The notes beneath the pieces were generated by a model. That model was not told the origin of the DNA and did no database searches. It saw nothing but the letters and a program-made list of their open reading frames with translations. Position numbers and translations under genes: made by a program. A DNA stretch of 64,000 nt from Microcebus murinus. Lineage: Eukaryota > Chordata > Mammalia > Primates > Cheirogaleidae. Positions 49,630-62,394 of this stretch are shown piece after piece. Numbering within the stretch: position 1 is the first letter of the stretch; every line of letters begins with the position of its first letter. Location: positions 98,547,001 to 98,611,000 of the forward strand of contig NC_134110.1 in assembly GCF_040939455.1 (NCBI RefSeq), in the 5' to 3' direction.

Positions 49630-50851
49630 TTTTTTTTCCCTCTCTTCTTTCTTTCAGGGTATCATGGTTTCTTCTATTCTCTGCATTGCTTTTGCTGCTT
49701 CTTGTCCTCCCCTTCTTGGCCTTTTCTGTTTGTTTTGGTCTTGGAGATAAGTATCTTTCATTTGCCTTCCCTGCTACCCTGGAGGTCACACAGCTCTACC
49801 CCTCTGCTTTGTGCCACAGTGACTACATCAAGAGGTTCTTTTGACCCTAGCTTGTTTGGGGATGGCCTGTGGCAGAGTGGGGCAGAGGAGAGAGGGCCAG
49901 TGTGTGGCCCCTCAGGCTCTTTTCCACCAGCCTGGGAAGGCTAGCCTCTGTCTCCAAAGGCCACAGAAGGGAGCAGCCTCTCTGCACAGTGACAGTCTCT
50001 AGATTTTGGCTGCCTCTCCCTCCCATGGGCTCACCAGATCTCGCTGCTAGCCTCTGGGCACTGCCCACTTGCATCAACTGTTCCTCCATTAAACTATCCT
50101 TAAATTTCCAAGTTTGAGTGAGCCATCTGTTTTTTCCAGAGCCCTAACTGATAGTCTTCTTCTTATAAGAAACTTTCTCCAACTGTAGAGTGGTCCACAG
50201 CTATCCCTTGGCATCGAAGAGTGAGGAAGTAAACTGGCCAGTGGGAACCCTACTGTGGCAGGGGCTCGCCACCTGGTGAGCTTCATTGTAAAAAATAGGG
50301 ACAACTATTTTATTGGGAACCCCCAAATGTTGCTATGTGGATATATTTTCGCTGGAACTTTCACCAGACAATCATAATTTTCTCTTTTCCACCTGATGGG
50401 GGAGGAGGTAGAGGTGGCCATGAGTGTGGCTGCTGCTATCTGTGAGTGGCACAGAAAGCCAGAGTCCCAGGTGCACGTGTGGACTACACCTGAGCACCCC
50501 GTGTAAGTCGCCTTCTCACTCCTGCCCTCTCCTGGCTCTGGGCTGGGAGGGCAGGAGAGGAGGGGAGAAAGGATGGCACTACAAAAGGACGGCGCTACCT
50601 GCTGTGGGCAGCGTGGGCACAGACTTAGGAGCTGGGTCTTCTGCGTCCAGAACCAGTTCTTTGGTTTGAATGGGACCCCCTCCTTCCTCCAGGGTTCCCT
50701 GTCCGTAGTACCCAGGATGAATCGGCTGGCCACTCAGCCCCCTTGGGCAGACATCCAGATTGACTGTGTCAGTCACCATGCCACTTCTACCCTGTATCTT
50801 CACAGTTCACTGCGGTTTTTTAACTTCTTCCTTTCTTTTTAATAGTTTGAG
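49629..50851. other. Single-copy-like sequence, possible decayed LTR end
   Basis: 'CCATTAAACTATCCTTAAAT' near 50086, followed by 'GAGTGAGCCATCTG', resembles a common LTR or transposon 3' end, but I cannot assign a family. No gene is recognised. Confidence 0.35.
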
Positions 50852-51127
50852 GTCAATGTGAAGCCTCAGGCTAACCAGTTTCTTTTAGCTTCTGTATATT
50901 GCTTGCTTGCTTTTAGGAAGTTGGCTTGATCAGGCTGATCGCAGGGAATTATGGGATGAAACAAAATGCAGAAAGAAAACCTGGATTCGAGGGCCAGTCA
51001 AATGGCACCCAGAATGGAGTAAAACCAATCAGAATTAAGGTGAAATAAAATGCTGCAGAAAAGCGGGCACAAGGGGCCAACCAATCAATGTAAAGGGCGA
51101 GCGCGTGGACGAGTCATGCACACAGGG

Positions 51128-51133
51128 TATAAA
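51128..51133 (+). promoter_or_regulatory. LTR TATA box
   Basis: TATAAA within 'GGGTATAAAGGGCTC'. Transcription would start about 25-30 bases downstream, at the U3/R border. CCAAT-type motifs lie upstream near 51026 and 51079. Confidence 0.7.
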
Positions 51134-51222
51134 GGGCTCTGTCCCGCAGTGCGCCTGGTCCTTGTCCGAATACAGGCTGCCGTGTTGGTGTTCTGGGACT
51201 TGGACCTTAGCTTGAGCTAGCT

Positions 51223-51228
51223 AATAAA
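51223..51228 (+). promoter_or_regulatory. LTR polyadenylation signal
   Basis: AATAAA in 'AGCTAATAAAACTCC', 90 bases after the TATA box, as expected for a short R region. Confidence 0.7.
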
Positions 51229-51300
51229 ACTCCTATTTTCAGCCTTGGTGAGTCTGTCTCTCTGTTCTGTGATCCTGGGAAATTCCGGCCTAACAGTCAA

Positions 51301-52389
51301 TACCTTTTTTTATTGTTTAACTATCACTTTTGAAGAAAGAAAAGATGAATGTCTATATATGCCATTTTTAGAAATAACAACAAAAAAGAAAAAAAATCTT
51401 CTCGATACATAAATGAAAGCAAGAGACAGAACAACCTGTGGTTTAGAGCCTGAATTCTGAGCTCAGTTTCGTAACTTCATTCTCTCTTCTGTAAAAATAA
51501 GGGGAGTATAAGAACAACATCTTCTTTAGAGAAGTTCTGTGAAGATTATATTAGTTACTATAAAGTGCCTAAAATAGTATGGAGTACATAGTTAGCACTA
51601 CCTGCAAAGGACAATGCCATACATTTGATTTAAAAACCTTCTGTTGTGAGCAATGGGACTCTGGTATAGGGTTCTCGATTCCTCTACCTGGGTCCATGAG
51701 AAGCTGGTTCTCCCAGGACCTGGGGCTTGGCCAACCCTGGGACAGAGATTGTCTGGGGTCATAGTGCGAAGCTGGTGAAGGTTGAGGGAGCAGGAGGAGG
51801 AAGGTGGGCAGGAGGAAGAGGGGGCATTGGGATGTGCAATTGGTGCATACCCTGGAAGGACTCCTCAAGACGCTGAGTAGGACTAGACGATACCCGTGCG
51901 CCTGAAAGACACACTGCTGTGAGCAATGCTGTTAAAAACACAGACAAGGGATTTAGAGGAAAATCAATCAACATATGTTTAGGCTATACTGAGCACTTGA
52001 AATAAATCAGGGAAGTTTTTCATCCAAGAAATATTTATTGCTCTTCAACTCTGTGAAAGACAGCGTTGCAATGTTACAAAAAAACCCCCCAAAACAGAGC
52101 ACCATCATTTTCATCAAGGGGTTACCTAGCTAAAGGAGACATTTGCAAAAATCACGACATCAGGGTAACATGAGATGAGCAGTGGAGTTAATTGATGTTA
52201 TAGAATTTAGTGGAAGCAGAAATAACCATAAACTAACCTGCCCAGTAAGAATGTGAGAGAGATGGGCTCTGAGCTGGGGTTTGGTTTTCCTACTTCTGCA
52301 GCCTGGTCGCTGGCTCATCCTCCCCTCAGACAGTCTGCCCCAGCCGTGCTGAAGTACACGACACACGCTAGCCTTGCAGCAGCTAAGCC
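51301..52389. other. Single-copy-like sequence
   Basis: No gene or repeat is recognised. Open frames on the minus strand (51569-51974) are proline/serine-rich and featureless. Confidence 0.35.
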
Positions 52390-52515
52390 TTTTCCTTGGA
52401 ATGTTCTTCCCACCAAGGAAAGGTGCCTGGAGGCTAATGGCTGGGTGTTGCCTAACCTTCAAGTGTCACCTCAATGCCAACTTCTCTGGGGGCCTCTCTG
52501 ACCACTCGTGACTTG
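52390..52515 (+). repeat. L2 fragment
   Basis: 'TTGGAATGTTCTTCCCACCA', 'CTTCAAGTGTCACCTCAATG' and 'GGGCCTCTCTGACCACTC' are the standard L2 3' phrases in order. Confidence 0.75.
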
Positions 52516-52991
52516 GTAAAAGGAGCGTTTTCCCCATTTCATGTAATAACTTAATATATGCCAGCCAAACAGAGTGTTTGTACCTTTATTAAGTTCAATT
52601 AAAACAGACCTCCCAGGAATATTATGGAACATTTACTATAGACACATAATGTAGGCCATGCAAGACAATCAACACGTGCTCATTTCCTTAACTGCTAGTG
52701 AACTGTGAATGGGGTCAGGGTTGCCCAGCAAATGCCCCTGCTCACCTCGGGTGGCCACATCTGCACAGTGTGGTGTCAACCATGCTGGCAGTCTTGCAGG
52801 CATATGAGCAAAATGCCTTGAGAAACATTTTTAAAAAAGGTTTTTGCAGGGTCATATTCCCCTTGATACTAAAGACCTTCAGTATTTTAGGAAAATCATA
52901 TCTCATATCTTCTTAAGCCATTTTTCCATTGAAATTGGCTGTCTCTCATGAAACTGTAACTCCCAGTAGGTATTCGTTAGCCCTCTCAGGC
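52516..52991. other. Single-copy-like sequence
   Basis: Nothing identifiable. Confidence 0.35.
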
Positions 52992-53196
52992 TGCACTGTT
53001 CAGTATGGTAGACGCAGGTCACATGTGGCTAATTAAATGTAAATTAATGAAAATTTAATAAAACTTAACATTCTGTTCCTCAGTCATGCTGGCCACATTA
53101 AAAATGCCCCGTAGTTGTATGTGGCTAGTAGCTACTGTATTAGACACCACAGACATAGAACATTCCATCATCGTTAAGAGTTCTGTTAGGCAGCCC
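52992..53196. repeat. Palindromic DNA transposon ('CACATGTGGCTA' family)
   Basis: It begins 'CTGCACTGTTCAGTATGG', contains 'GGTCACATGTGGCTAATTAA' and 'TGTATGTGGCTAGTAGCTAC', and ends 'GTTCTGTTAGGCAGCCCTG'. The inverted arms are clear. It is a non-autonomous element related to the split copy at 701-1600. Confidence 0.8.
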
Positions 53197-53697
53197 TGAT
53201 TAAAATGCAACTTTCTCTTTGTTTTTCCTTCTTCTTTTAATCAGGAAGCTACATTTTAAATGTAACTTAAATGAATATCTTAAATGAATACCATTTAAAT
53301 GAATACAATGCATACAATTGGGGATGAACACAATTCTTGTGAAAATGCACATATAACAGGGAATAAGGAAATGTCACAAGTACCTGCTTTTTGATGGCTT
53401 AAGGGGTTCCAGTGTCTCTTTCTAGGAGAATAACTATTCTCAAGTCTCCAGGCTATTTTTTCTATAGGATCTACAATTTTCAGTCTTATTCTCTTTCCTT
53501 GGTCTACCTGATTTTGCATTCAATTTTAGCCCCTGTGAAGAAATTTCATTTTGTGTATCATGTGGCATGTATATTACCTATAGTTCCTTTCTTACTTCAG
53601 CAAATGGTAGTATCTTAATTTACCTCAGTGGACCTCAGTGTTGTTTTCAACTCCTGTACACTGTGGGGGAGCTGGGGGCAGCTTCAGGTGAGACACA

Positions 53698-53765
53698 CCC
53701 ATGGGGGCAGGTGTGGGGAAGGGGGCAGGTGTGGGGAGAGGGGCGAAGGAGAGGGGCAGGGGTCT
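53698..53765. repeat. G-rich minisatellite
   Basis: Two to three imperfect copies of a unit like 'GGGGGCAGGTGTGGGGA', with further G runs after them. It could form a G-quadruplex. Confidence 0.75.
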
Positions 53766-54921
53766 TGGAGAGACAGAGCATGCCCTACAGGGTTTATAAA
53801 GCTACTTCCTCAACTTCACAAAGATGTAGACACACTTCTACCTTCACAGCTGTATGAAGCATGGGATTGGGCAGGTGGGTGAGGAGAAGAGACTGACTCT
53901 TCACAGTGTATCTTGCTCTTCCTCTTGAACTGCGTTCTATGTGCAAGTATTACCTATTAAAAATAATTACATTTAAAAAATTAAATTTGAAGCAGATAAC
54001 ATGAAAAGCTATCACATTGCCAGCATCTCCTGAATTACTTGAGGTTAATACTTACTTCAAAAAATGAAATTTCCATTTGAATCTATGAGAAGTGTTCTCT
54101 GCAGCCATCTCATTTCTTTCCAGAGCTAGCAAATGCCTGAGAGCAAATCATCCCTCTTTCTCTCCTATCTTCACAGCTATTGTGCACTTGATCTCATTTC
54201 TAAAGCTCTCTGATCCTGCTGTTTGCTTCTTTGCAAGTCACCCACCGCTGAACAATGGGCCTGCCAGGCACTGTTAGTACAGCATCTTCATACAATGTCT
54301 CCCTGTCTGCACTTAGCAGCACTGTAGCTAAATCTTGTGGCAGGATTTTCTCAGGGGTTCCCTAGCTTAGATATCACCACACCATCAAAGTCCTATAACC
54401 ACACACACTTCTGTATACTCAATTTCTAATTGCTAAAGTTTTAATTTATTGGAACTATAGTTGATATAACAAAGTTCCAATAAAGTAAAAGAATTTGGAC
54501 AGTATTCTAGTTTCTATGCCTCTTTTGTGAACATTTCAAATAGTTTTTTTGATTCATTTTTCACTTTACATTTCCTAACTAAAAGTAAGTTAGGCTATTT
54601 AGTGAAGGACTTCAAGATTTTCTAATTTTGTAAAAGAAACAATTACTTTCATGGACATAATAATGACCAAGTAACATCAAAATAATAGGGCTCAGCTTTG
54701 GCTAAGAAACAAATTATTTTCCCAAACCAGGGGAAATTTCTGATGAATAGTTTGTAAGAAACCAAATCCAGAAACTTATATTTAGAGCTGCTATGTAAAT
54801 TAATCTCAACTACTTAAATGTGGCCTTACTGAGATTTCACTTTTCTCACAAGGGACAGAAAACAGAAAGCAAGAGAAATGACCACTGTAGACTTCACTAG
54901 AGACTTACTCAAGACAAACCA

Positions 54922-54952
54922 TGGATGGAAGGATGGAAGGATGGAAGGAAGC
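54922..54952. repeat. (GGAT)n / (GGAA)n tetranucleotide
   Basis: 'GGATGGAAGGATGGAAGGAT' type run of about 30 bases. Confidence 0.85.
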
Positions 54953-54989
54953 AGGTAAACCTTGGGATGACAGTTTTTAAAAATTAATT

Positions 54990-55350
54990 TTGAAAAACCT
55001 TAAATTACACACAGGTTTTACAAGTGATAAAATGAACACCCATATCTCCTCTCTCCAGATTCCCCAGTTGTTAGTACCCTGCTACATTTGCGCTCTCTCC
55101 CTCCCCCACACTGCTAAATACTTTAGCATTCTCCTCCTAAGAGTTAGGACGTTTTCATACACATCCCAAACTATTATTACACCTGAGAAAAGAAACATTC
55201 ATTCAGCAATCTAATCTGTGGTCCATATTTCAAATTCTTTACTTGTCTCCAAAATGTCTTTTTAAGCTGCTATTTTTTTTTTCCAATTCAGAACCCAATC
55301 AAGGTTCACCCATTACATTGGCTGTACCTTTTCTTGAGTCACGTTGTATG
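54990..55350. repeat. Old L1M-type 3' UTR
   Basis: 'GATTCCCCAGTTGTTAGTAC', 'CTACATTTGCGCTCTCTC' and 'ACAGGTTTTACAAGTGATAA' resemble a widespread old L1 3' region. Orientation is not certain. Confidence 0.45.
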
Positions 55351-56134
55351 GGAAATTTACTCAAAGAAATGACAGCGTCCATGTACACCAGCTAAGCTGT
55401 CTGCAGTCGCGCAAAAGAAAGGCTTTTGGCCAACACAAGATGCTCAAGTCACTTGATTTAATCAATTAAAACATACTGCAAACAGCAAGGGGACATGCTA
55501 CCTGATTCCTGGGTCAGGCTTCACCTTCCTGGTTGATGGTGTGGACAAGAGATGGGGTTTAAGCCAGCTGACCCAGCAGTGGGAGATTACCAGGGCCAGA
55601 CACACGCTTGCTCTGCGGCAGAGACACAGGGCTGGGCTGGCCAATTAGCCTCAGGAATGGCTAGGGAACGAATGTCACCAATGAGTGGCCAAGTTTAAGA
55701 CTTCATGGTTGTTGAGTGCCTAATATACACCTTTTGTATATTTAGCGTAGCAGGAATATATAGTGCTTTTGGGTTTTCCATCCCTTTTTATTTAAGTTCT
55801 GCACATTCGGGATGCATTAGCGTAGTCAGAAATGTCTCAGAGGTCACTAACTTATTTATCTATACTGAGCACTTCTCATGGATTCTGCCTGGGCCTCATA
55901 AACTCCTTCCTTCTACCCTTAGTTTCTATCCCCTCCTTGGGTGCTCTCTAGTCTCTCTAACAGCTTGTAATATCCTCAGATAATATAACACATGCACATG
56001 ACAATTATCTCTCAATCCAGAACAGTTCCCTCTCCCTTGGTTTTTTGTTGCATTGAATTTTTGGAAGAGTCTAGACCAGTTATCCTCTAGAATATCTCAC
56101 ATTCTGGATTTTTGATTTGTTTGATCTTTTGACA
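55351..56134. other. Single-copy-like sequence
   Basis: No gene or repeat is recognised. Confidence 0.35.
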
Positions 56135-56412
56135 AAAATCCAGCATTGATTAAATTACAGTATGCTTTGCCATAGAATATTAGGCAGCACTAATGAAGAA
56201 TGAATTAGAGAGGTTCTGTTGACTGGAAGGGATTTCCATGCAGTATTGTTGAAAGAAAAGAAAACGGAGGTAAGTCTATACAGTGCGTTCTCTTTTGTGT
56301 CCAACAATGCCAGCCACGCATGTGTATATATATGTATGCTCTCCATGAGATTATATAAGAAAGGAGAGAAATACGGAAGGATTTGCACTAGATTGTTAAC
56401 ATAGGTTCTTGG
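56135..56412 (+). repeat. Old L1M ORF2/3' UTR junction fragment
   Basis: 'GAATATTAGGCAGCACTAAT' (the 'eyysa' region of ORF2), 'GCAGTATTGTTGAAAGAAAA' and 'GGAAGGATTTGCACTAGATT' match the end of ORF2 and the start of the 3' UTR of an old L1. Confidence 0.6.
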
Positions 56413-57191
56413 TTGGGCCACATAGGGTGCTGTAGGTTAGAAATGTGCTTTATTAAAAGATTTACTTAAATTATTCAGCCATAAAATGAAGATTAATAGA
56501 CTGTACAATTACAAATTCAAAGGGGAAAACCATTTCCATTCAAAAGTTCTGAGTCTGAATATACACATAAGGGAGCTAGGTGTCTCTTCTCCAGATTTCT
56601 AAGAGTCAGGCCAGTTATTACTGTCAGGCCAACTTTCATAGAGCAAACGCGGTCATCTCCCCACTCCTCTCAAGTAAAAGCTAATGGCTTTGCCATAGCC
56701 TAGCGCAGTCAGTAGAAGAGTCTCTGACTGTCTGGAAGGTCTCTCTGTTTTCTGGTCCTGTCCTCTCTACAAAACCAAGTTCCCCTGCTCTGCCCCACCA
56801 GTCTCAGGGCTTCACTTAGACCTTATCATGTAATCTGATTCTGTGTAGTATAAACTACCCACCTCTAGCTTGGAATTCTTCCGTCTACAACCAGTTCAAT
56901 TCTTAAGGTCCCAGCCCAAGTGCTCCCTCTTCCAAAGAGCTTTTTAAAACAGCAGCAGCTCACACTCATCTCTTGTCGTACATATGACGTGGCCAACAGT
57001 TTTGCTTTCAATTATATGCTGTTGTCAGGGAGAAAAAATATTTTCATATTGTTTCTGGTATTTTCTCTCTTTTCTTTCTAAACAGTATTAAATGAACATT
57101 ATGGAAAGCCATTGCTTTGGACTGAGCTCCTGCACTAGGTAGACTCCAAGAGACTGGACCAAACCAAAACAGTCACTCGTGCTAAACGCCA
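56413..57191. other. Single-copy-like sequence, L2-like piece
   Basis: An L2-like phrase near 56868-56945 ('CAATTCTTAAGGTCCCAGCC', then 'AGTGCTCCCTCTTCC'). Otherwise nothing. Confidence 0.35.
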
Positions 57192-57447
57192 CAAATCGGT
57201 ATTAACGGATCAACACCTAAGTGGACATTTATCGGGTGTCGGGAGGGTGGGAGGGGGAGGAGGGGATGGGTGTATACTACCACAATGAGTAAGATGTGCA
57301 ACGTTTGGGCGATGGACATGCTTGAAGCTCTTACTTGAGGGGGGAGGGGGGCATGGACAATATAAGTAATCTTAACACTTGTACCCCCATAATACGCTAA
57401 AATAAAAAAAAGAAAAAAGAAAAAAAAAGAAAAGAAAAGAAAAAGTG
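57192..57447 (+). mobile_element. LINE-1 3' UTR copy with A-rich tail
   Basis: It begins with the last codons of ORF2 ('AAATCGGTATTAACGGATC'), covers the G-rich 3' UTR and ends 'TTGTACCCCCATAATACGC' followed by an AAAAG-rich tail (57400-57447). It is strongly 5'-truncated. No clear TSD was found. Confidence 0.9.
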
Positions 57448-57695
57448 ACAGCAAAATTATCTGAAAAAAAAAAACCTGAAACTTTCAGGAAGCAGATTGA
57501 TCCCAAACAGACCAGTTTTTCCTGAAAACAGGAGTCCCATCTACCTGATTCAGTGTAATAAGGAAGAGCCCTTTACTTTAACACTTACCAGAAAAATAAC
57601 CTACAGTAACCTGTGGCCAACCAATAAGCTTTTTTCCTATTGTTCTGTTCCTTTTATTCCCAGCTTACAAAACCCACTGTTCTGCCATTGCCCAA
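57448..57695. other. Single-copy-like sequence
   Basis: No repeat recognised before the Alu target site. Confidence 0.3.
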
Positions 57696-57716
57696 TGGGA
57701 GCTCTCATTTAATTTT

Positions 57717-58054
<338 letters not shown>

Positions 58055-58075
58055 TGGGAGCTCTCATTTAATTTT

Positions 58076-58614
58076 GTAGAATGGAGGCTGTCCTGATTCA
58101 TGAATCACAAATAGCCAATTAGATCTGTAACTAAATTTGTTATAATTCGTGTTTTGACAGTAGTGCAGACATTCTGGTTAAGTTATGGCTTTATTCTTGA
58201 TTACTTATTGAATATGCTGATTATGTTGCAGAACTCAGCAAATTTACTTTTTGGTACATATTTCTTATTTTAAAAGTAAATAGCACATCCTAATAATAGA
58301 TTTTATAGCATGGATTTAGTTGATTAAGGTATCAAAACATTTTAATGCCAAAAAAGTATAAAATTGTTAAAGATTATGAATAGACCAGACACATATACAA
58401 ATTCACAAAGAAGCATATTATACAGGTGTTCACTCACCACTAATCAAAGAAATACAAATAAAACCCAGTACTGCATAGAGTATATAAAATATATATGTAT
58501 ATATGTGTATGCACACTTATGGATGGCATAAATTTTTAAAATGTAAAACAAAATTTACGTGAAATAGATTGCCAGTATTGTTGAGAGCACTTTGCCTGTA
58601 TGAGTCAAGAACTT
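58076..58614. other. AT-rich sequence with an old L1 scrap
   Basis: 'ACTAATCAAAGAAATACAAA' near 58440 resembles the 'islIreMQiK' region of L1 ORF2. The rest is unassigned. Confidence 0.35.
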
Positions 58615-58623
58615 TAACATGTT

Positions 58624-58944
58624 TTTGTTTTCGGAGACAGAGTCTCACTGCGTTGCCTGGGCTAGAGTGCCGTGGCGTCAGCCTAGCTCACAGCAACCTC
58701 AAACTCCTGGGCTCAAGTGATTCTCCTGGCTCAGCCTCTAGAATAGCTGGGACTACAGGCATGTGCCACCAGGCCCGGCTAATTTTTTCTATTTTTAGTT
58801 GTTTGGCTAATTTCTTTCTATTTATAGTAGAGACGGAGTCTTGCTCTTGTTCAGGGTGGTCTCAAACTTCTGAGCTCAAGCAATCCTCCCGCCTCAGCCT
58901 CCCAGAGTGCTAAGATTACAGGCATGAGTCACCGCGCCTAGCCC
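58624..58944 (-). mobile_element. Alu SINE, strepsirrhine type
   Basis: A full reverse Alu ('GGAGACAGAGTCTCACTG' to 'CACCGCGCCTAGCC') with the TSD 'TAACATGTT' at 58615-58623 and 58945-58953. The right arm lacks part of the usual linker. Confidence 0.94.
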
Positions 58945-59289
58945 TAACATGTTATTTTTTAAAATTTAGTTTTGTAATATTTATTAATAGGTAAAAGATA
59001 TTATTCATTTTTGTGAAGTTTTTTGATATGTCTTGGGAAAAGAAAAAATAGAAATGTATGCTGCCTACTCATCCCTCCCAAATGGTAATAGTGCATTATA
59101 AGATACTGAGAGAAAAGAGAAAAAAGAAAAAGAGAATAGTAGTCAGCTATCTGTGTTCCTGTTGTCATTTTGTTTGGTTTCCTTACAGTCTTTTTCAAAA
59201 GTACATTTTGATACTCTTGTAATCAAATATATGTATAATATTTTGTCTTTTTTCATGTATTTTTATTTTTATTTATTTTATTTATTTTT

Positions 59290-59620
59290 ATTTTTTTGAG
59301 ACAGAGTCTCACTCTTGTTGCCTGGGCTAGAGTGCTGTGGCATCAGCCTAGCTCACAGCAACCTCAGACTCCTGGGCTCAAGCAATCCCTCTGCCTCTGC
59401 CTCCCGAGAGTAGCTGGGACTACAAGCATGTGCCATCATGCCAGGCTAATTATTTTTATATTTATATTTTTTTAGTTAGCCAATTAATTTCTTTCTATTT
59501 TTAGTAGAGACGTGGTCTCGCTCTTGCTTAGGCTGGTTTCGAACTCCTGACTTTGAGTGATCTACCCGCCTTGGCCTTCCAGAGTGCTAGGATTGCAGGT
59601 GTGAGCCATGGCGCCTGGCC
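59290..59620 (-). mobile_element. Alu SINE, strepsirrhine type
   Basis: A reverse Alu with an expanded T/A tail ('TTTTATTTATTTTATTTA' region before it), ending 'CATGGCGCCTGGCC'. Possible TSD: 'TTCATGTATT' before the tail and 'TTCACATATT' after the body. Confidence 0.92.
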
Positions 59621-59821
59621 CTTCACATATTCTTTAAACAAAGAAGTACTTTTTGATTAATAAAATGCATTAATAAAACATTTGCTGGGCAGCTGCTATG
59701 TAGAAGGTCTGAGACGAGGAGAATAAATATATTAGGAAGGCTGCGTTCTAACAAAGTGTAACTTTGGTTATGGTAAAATCAAGAACGTCTTGAACAGGGA
59801 ATAAGGCTGTTCAATCGAAGT

Positions 59822-60510
<689 letters not shown>

Positions 60511-60574
60511 CCTGGTTCTCTTGAGGTGGACAATGTCATGTAGATATTTCACGCACAATACTACTAAGTATGAT

Positions 60575-60690
60575 GTATTGACTGTTTAAGGTACTAGTTG
60601 CTTTACATATATTATCTCTAATCCTTAAAAATGATGAAGGATATGTAAGTTTCATTTTGTTATTTATAGTACAATATATGTAAATTTAAA
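60575..60690 (-). repeat. MIR SINE fragment
   Basis: 'GCTTTACATATATTATCTCT' with flanking phrases resembles the reverse MIR tail. Confidence 0.45.
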
Positions 60691-61029
60691 AAATACTCCA
60701 AATAATACCCCATGTTATTTATGGATAGAGACAACAGTAAAGTTTCGTGAAAACACTGGCTGGGGAAGACGTGCAATATCAGGTGAGTGTTTACCTCTGG
60801 GAGGGAGGGAGTGGGAGAATGGGAGGATTTGAATGGGTCTGCGGTGCTCTAGTTTTTTTTTTTTTTTAAGTTTATGAACCATAAATATTCTAGAACATCT
60901 GATTTTTGTTGTTGTATTGTTTATATATGTTCTATATGTGTATGTGTGTGTCACAACTTTAGACTCGGAATATCATCCAGTCTAACTCCAAACCAGAGCT
61001 GGGTTTGGTGGCTTCCCTCACAGTGGAAG

Positions 61030-61352
61030 GCCCCCGCCGAGCATGAGCTCCCAGTAAAGCTGCCACCCGGCCCAGCCGCCGGGCCAGCAGCGTGCGCGGT
61101 GGAGGCGCCCGGGTCCCGGCGCGGAGGAGCGTTCTCTTCCCCGTGCTCGCGTCCTGCCGGCCGCTGGTCGCCGGCGAGCACGGGTGGGCGGCTTCCAGCT
61201 CGCGGGGGGCGCGGGTGGCGCGGCTGCGAGGAGGCGCGGGTCCCCAGCAGCAGGGCGGTCGCCCCGTGGCCCGCCGCACGGCCCCCCAGCGGCCGGCAGG
61301 GCGGCGCTGCCTGGCGACGGCGGGATGCCCACATCCGTGCCTCGCACGCTTA
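61030..61352. promoter_or_regulatory. CpG island, about 320 bp
   Basis: Very dense CpG: roughly 10 per 60 bases by eye between 61085 and 61320, against almost none in the flanks. It is not Alu or L1 sequence. It could be a promoter/first exon or a GC-rich retrocopy. Frames are open on both strands (up to 159 codons), which such composition yields by chance. A pyrimidine-rich tract ending in CAG at about 61381 could be a splice acceptor. No TATA box is seen. Confidence 0.6.
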
Positions 61353-61719
61353 AGAAAAACATCTGTATCCTCCTTTCTGCAGAAAGATGACGGCTGCCCT
61401 GGTCTTTCCTCTTTTAGTAGGCAGAAATGAGCAGATAGGCTATACTTCGTCTTGGATTTTTTCTTTTGTAAGCTCCGTGGCAGGTTTGATATAAAAGCTT
61501 TCAGGGCACCAGCATCCTATTTGCACTTGCAGCTGTTGGGGAGAGGGGAGGGTGGGACTGTCACATTTTACTTTAAAAGTTCTGTTTTGCCTGAATTTTT
61601 GCAAAAGCATGATTATTTTTCTGTGGAAATAGCTTTAAAAAGAGACTGAATCTCTCTTCTAATGGTCACTTAAACCTTTAGTTCTTAAAACCGTTTTTAA
61701 ATTCTCAGCATTGCCTTGC
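61353..61719. other. Single-copy-like sequence
   Basis: Downstream flank of the CpG island; no repeat or gene is recognised. Confidence 0.35.
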
Positions 61720-61852
61720 CATATGTGTTCTGACCCCATTTGATAGATGAAAAGACTGAGGCACAAAAAAGCAGGGAACTTGCGAAGATATCAAGTTAGT
61801 GAAAAAGCCAGAAATAGAGTTTGCATCTCCTGTATTCTGGTTGAATTATGTA
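61720..61852 (-). repeat. MIR SINE
   Basis: 'CCCATTTGATAGATGAAAAG' and 'ACTGAGGCACAAAAAAGCAG' are the reverse MIR core. Confidence 0.7.
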
Positions 61853-62394
61853 TTTTTAGTATATCCTACAGGTCTTCAGGTGCTCATTACATTCTTCACC
61901 TAAGAAGAAAACAACCATAGGACTCTTAAGAGTTCCCAGAATTTTATCTGGAATAAACACCTTCTCCACCCTGCCATGTTATGTGCAAATTTAAACTGTA
62001 TGAGTAAAATTGATTAACAATTTTATTAACATAATTTTCCTCCATGATTTAATGTAATTGCTAACATTTTTTTCCCCTGTATTTTCAAAACTGATTTCTG
62101 GTTTGCCATCTGTCATCAGCAAGATGTGAAAGCAAAACTTTTTAGTTTAAATAAAATAATTAAATAGTCAAAGCAAAATACAAAACTTTATGAATGAATC
62201 CCATACAATCCATATGTACTTTTGAATGAAAACCGGAGAAGGGTATACATTTTATGCTGATTCATTGGATGGAGGTTTCTGGTTCCCGGTGTGCATTTGT
62301 CTGAGTCCTGGGCTGGCTTAGAATGCAGGCAGAAGGCGTGCTGTGTGCCTGTCATCGATTGTTTAGGCTGTCAAAAGCCACACGGAGAAACTAG
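61853..62394. other. Single-copy-like AT-rich sequence
   Basis: Nothing identifiable. Confidence 0.35.

Larger units (their letters stand above)
50857..51295 (+). mobile_element. Solo LTR of a class I-like endogenous retrovirus
   Basis: A 439-bp unit with retroviral LTR layout: starts 'TGTGAAGCCTCAGG', ends 'CCTAACA' (TGT...ACA), has a TATA box and AATAAA in the proper order, and an exact 5-bp TSD, GTCAA, at 50852-50856 and 51296-51300. The layout (U3 with 'CCAATCA' boxes, short R, U5 with 'GAGTCTGTCTCTCTGTTC') resembles gammaretrovirus-like ERVs. No gag, pol or env is present on either side. It arose by recombination between two LTRs of a provirus. The clean ends suggest it is among the younger elements here. 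Confidence 0.85.
53197..54989. other. Single-copy-like AT-rich sequence with simple repeats
   Basis: No gene is recognised. It holds the minisatellite at 53698-53765 and a GGAT/GGAA run at 54922-54952. Confidence 0.35.

Noticed and set aside
49559..49789. Frames of repeated threonine/histidine or cysteine/valine
   Set aside because: Translation of the TG microsatellite.
50857..51295. Could the solo LTR be lentiviral (5-bp TSD, lemur host)?
   Set aside because: Lemur lentiviruses are known, but the start (TGTGAAGCC), U5 and lack of a TAR-like R region visible to me do not support it; class I-like is more likely.
60951..61353. Open frames on both strands across the CpG island
   Set aside because: Stop codons are rare in CpG-dense DNA, so open frames there have little weight.
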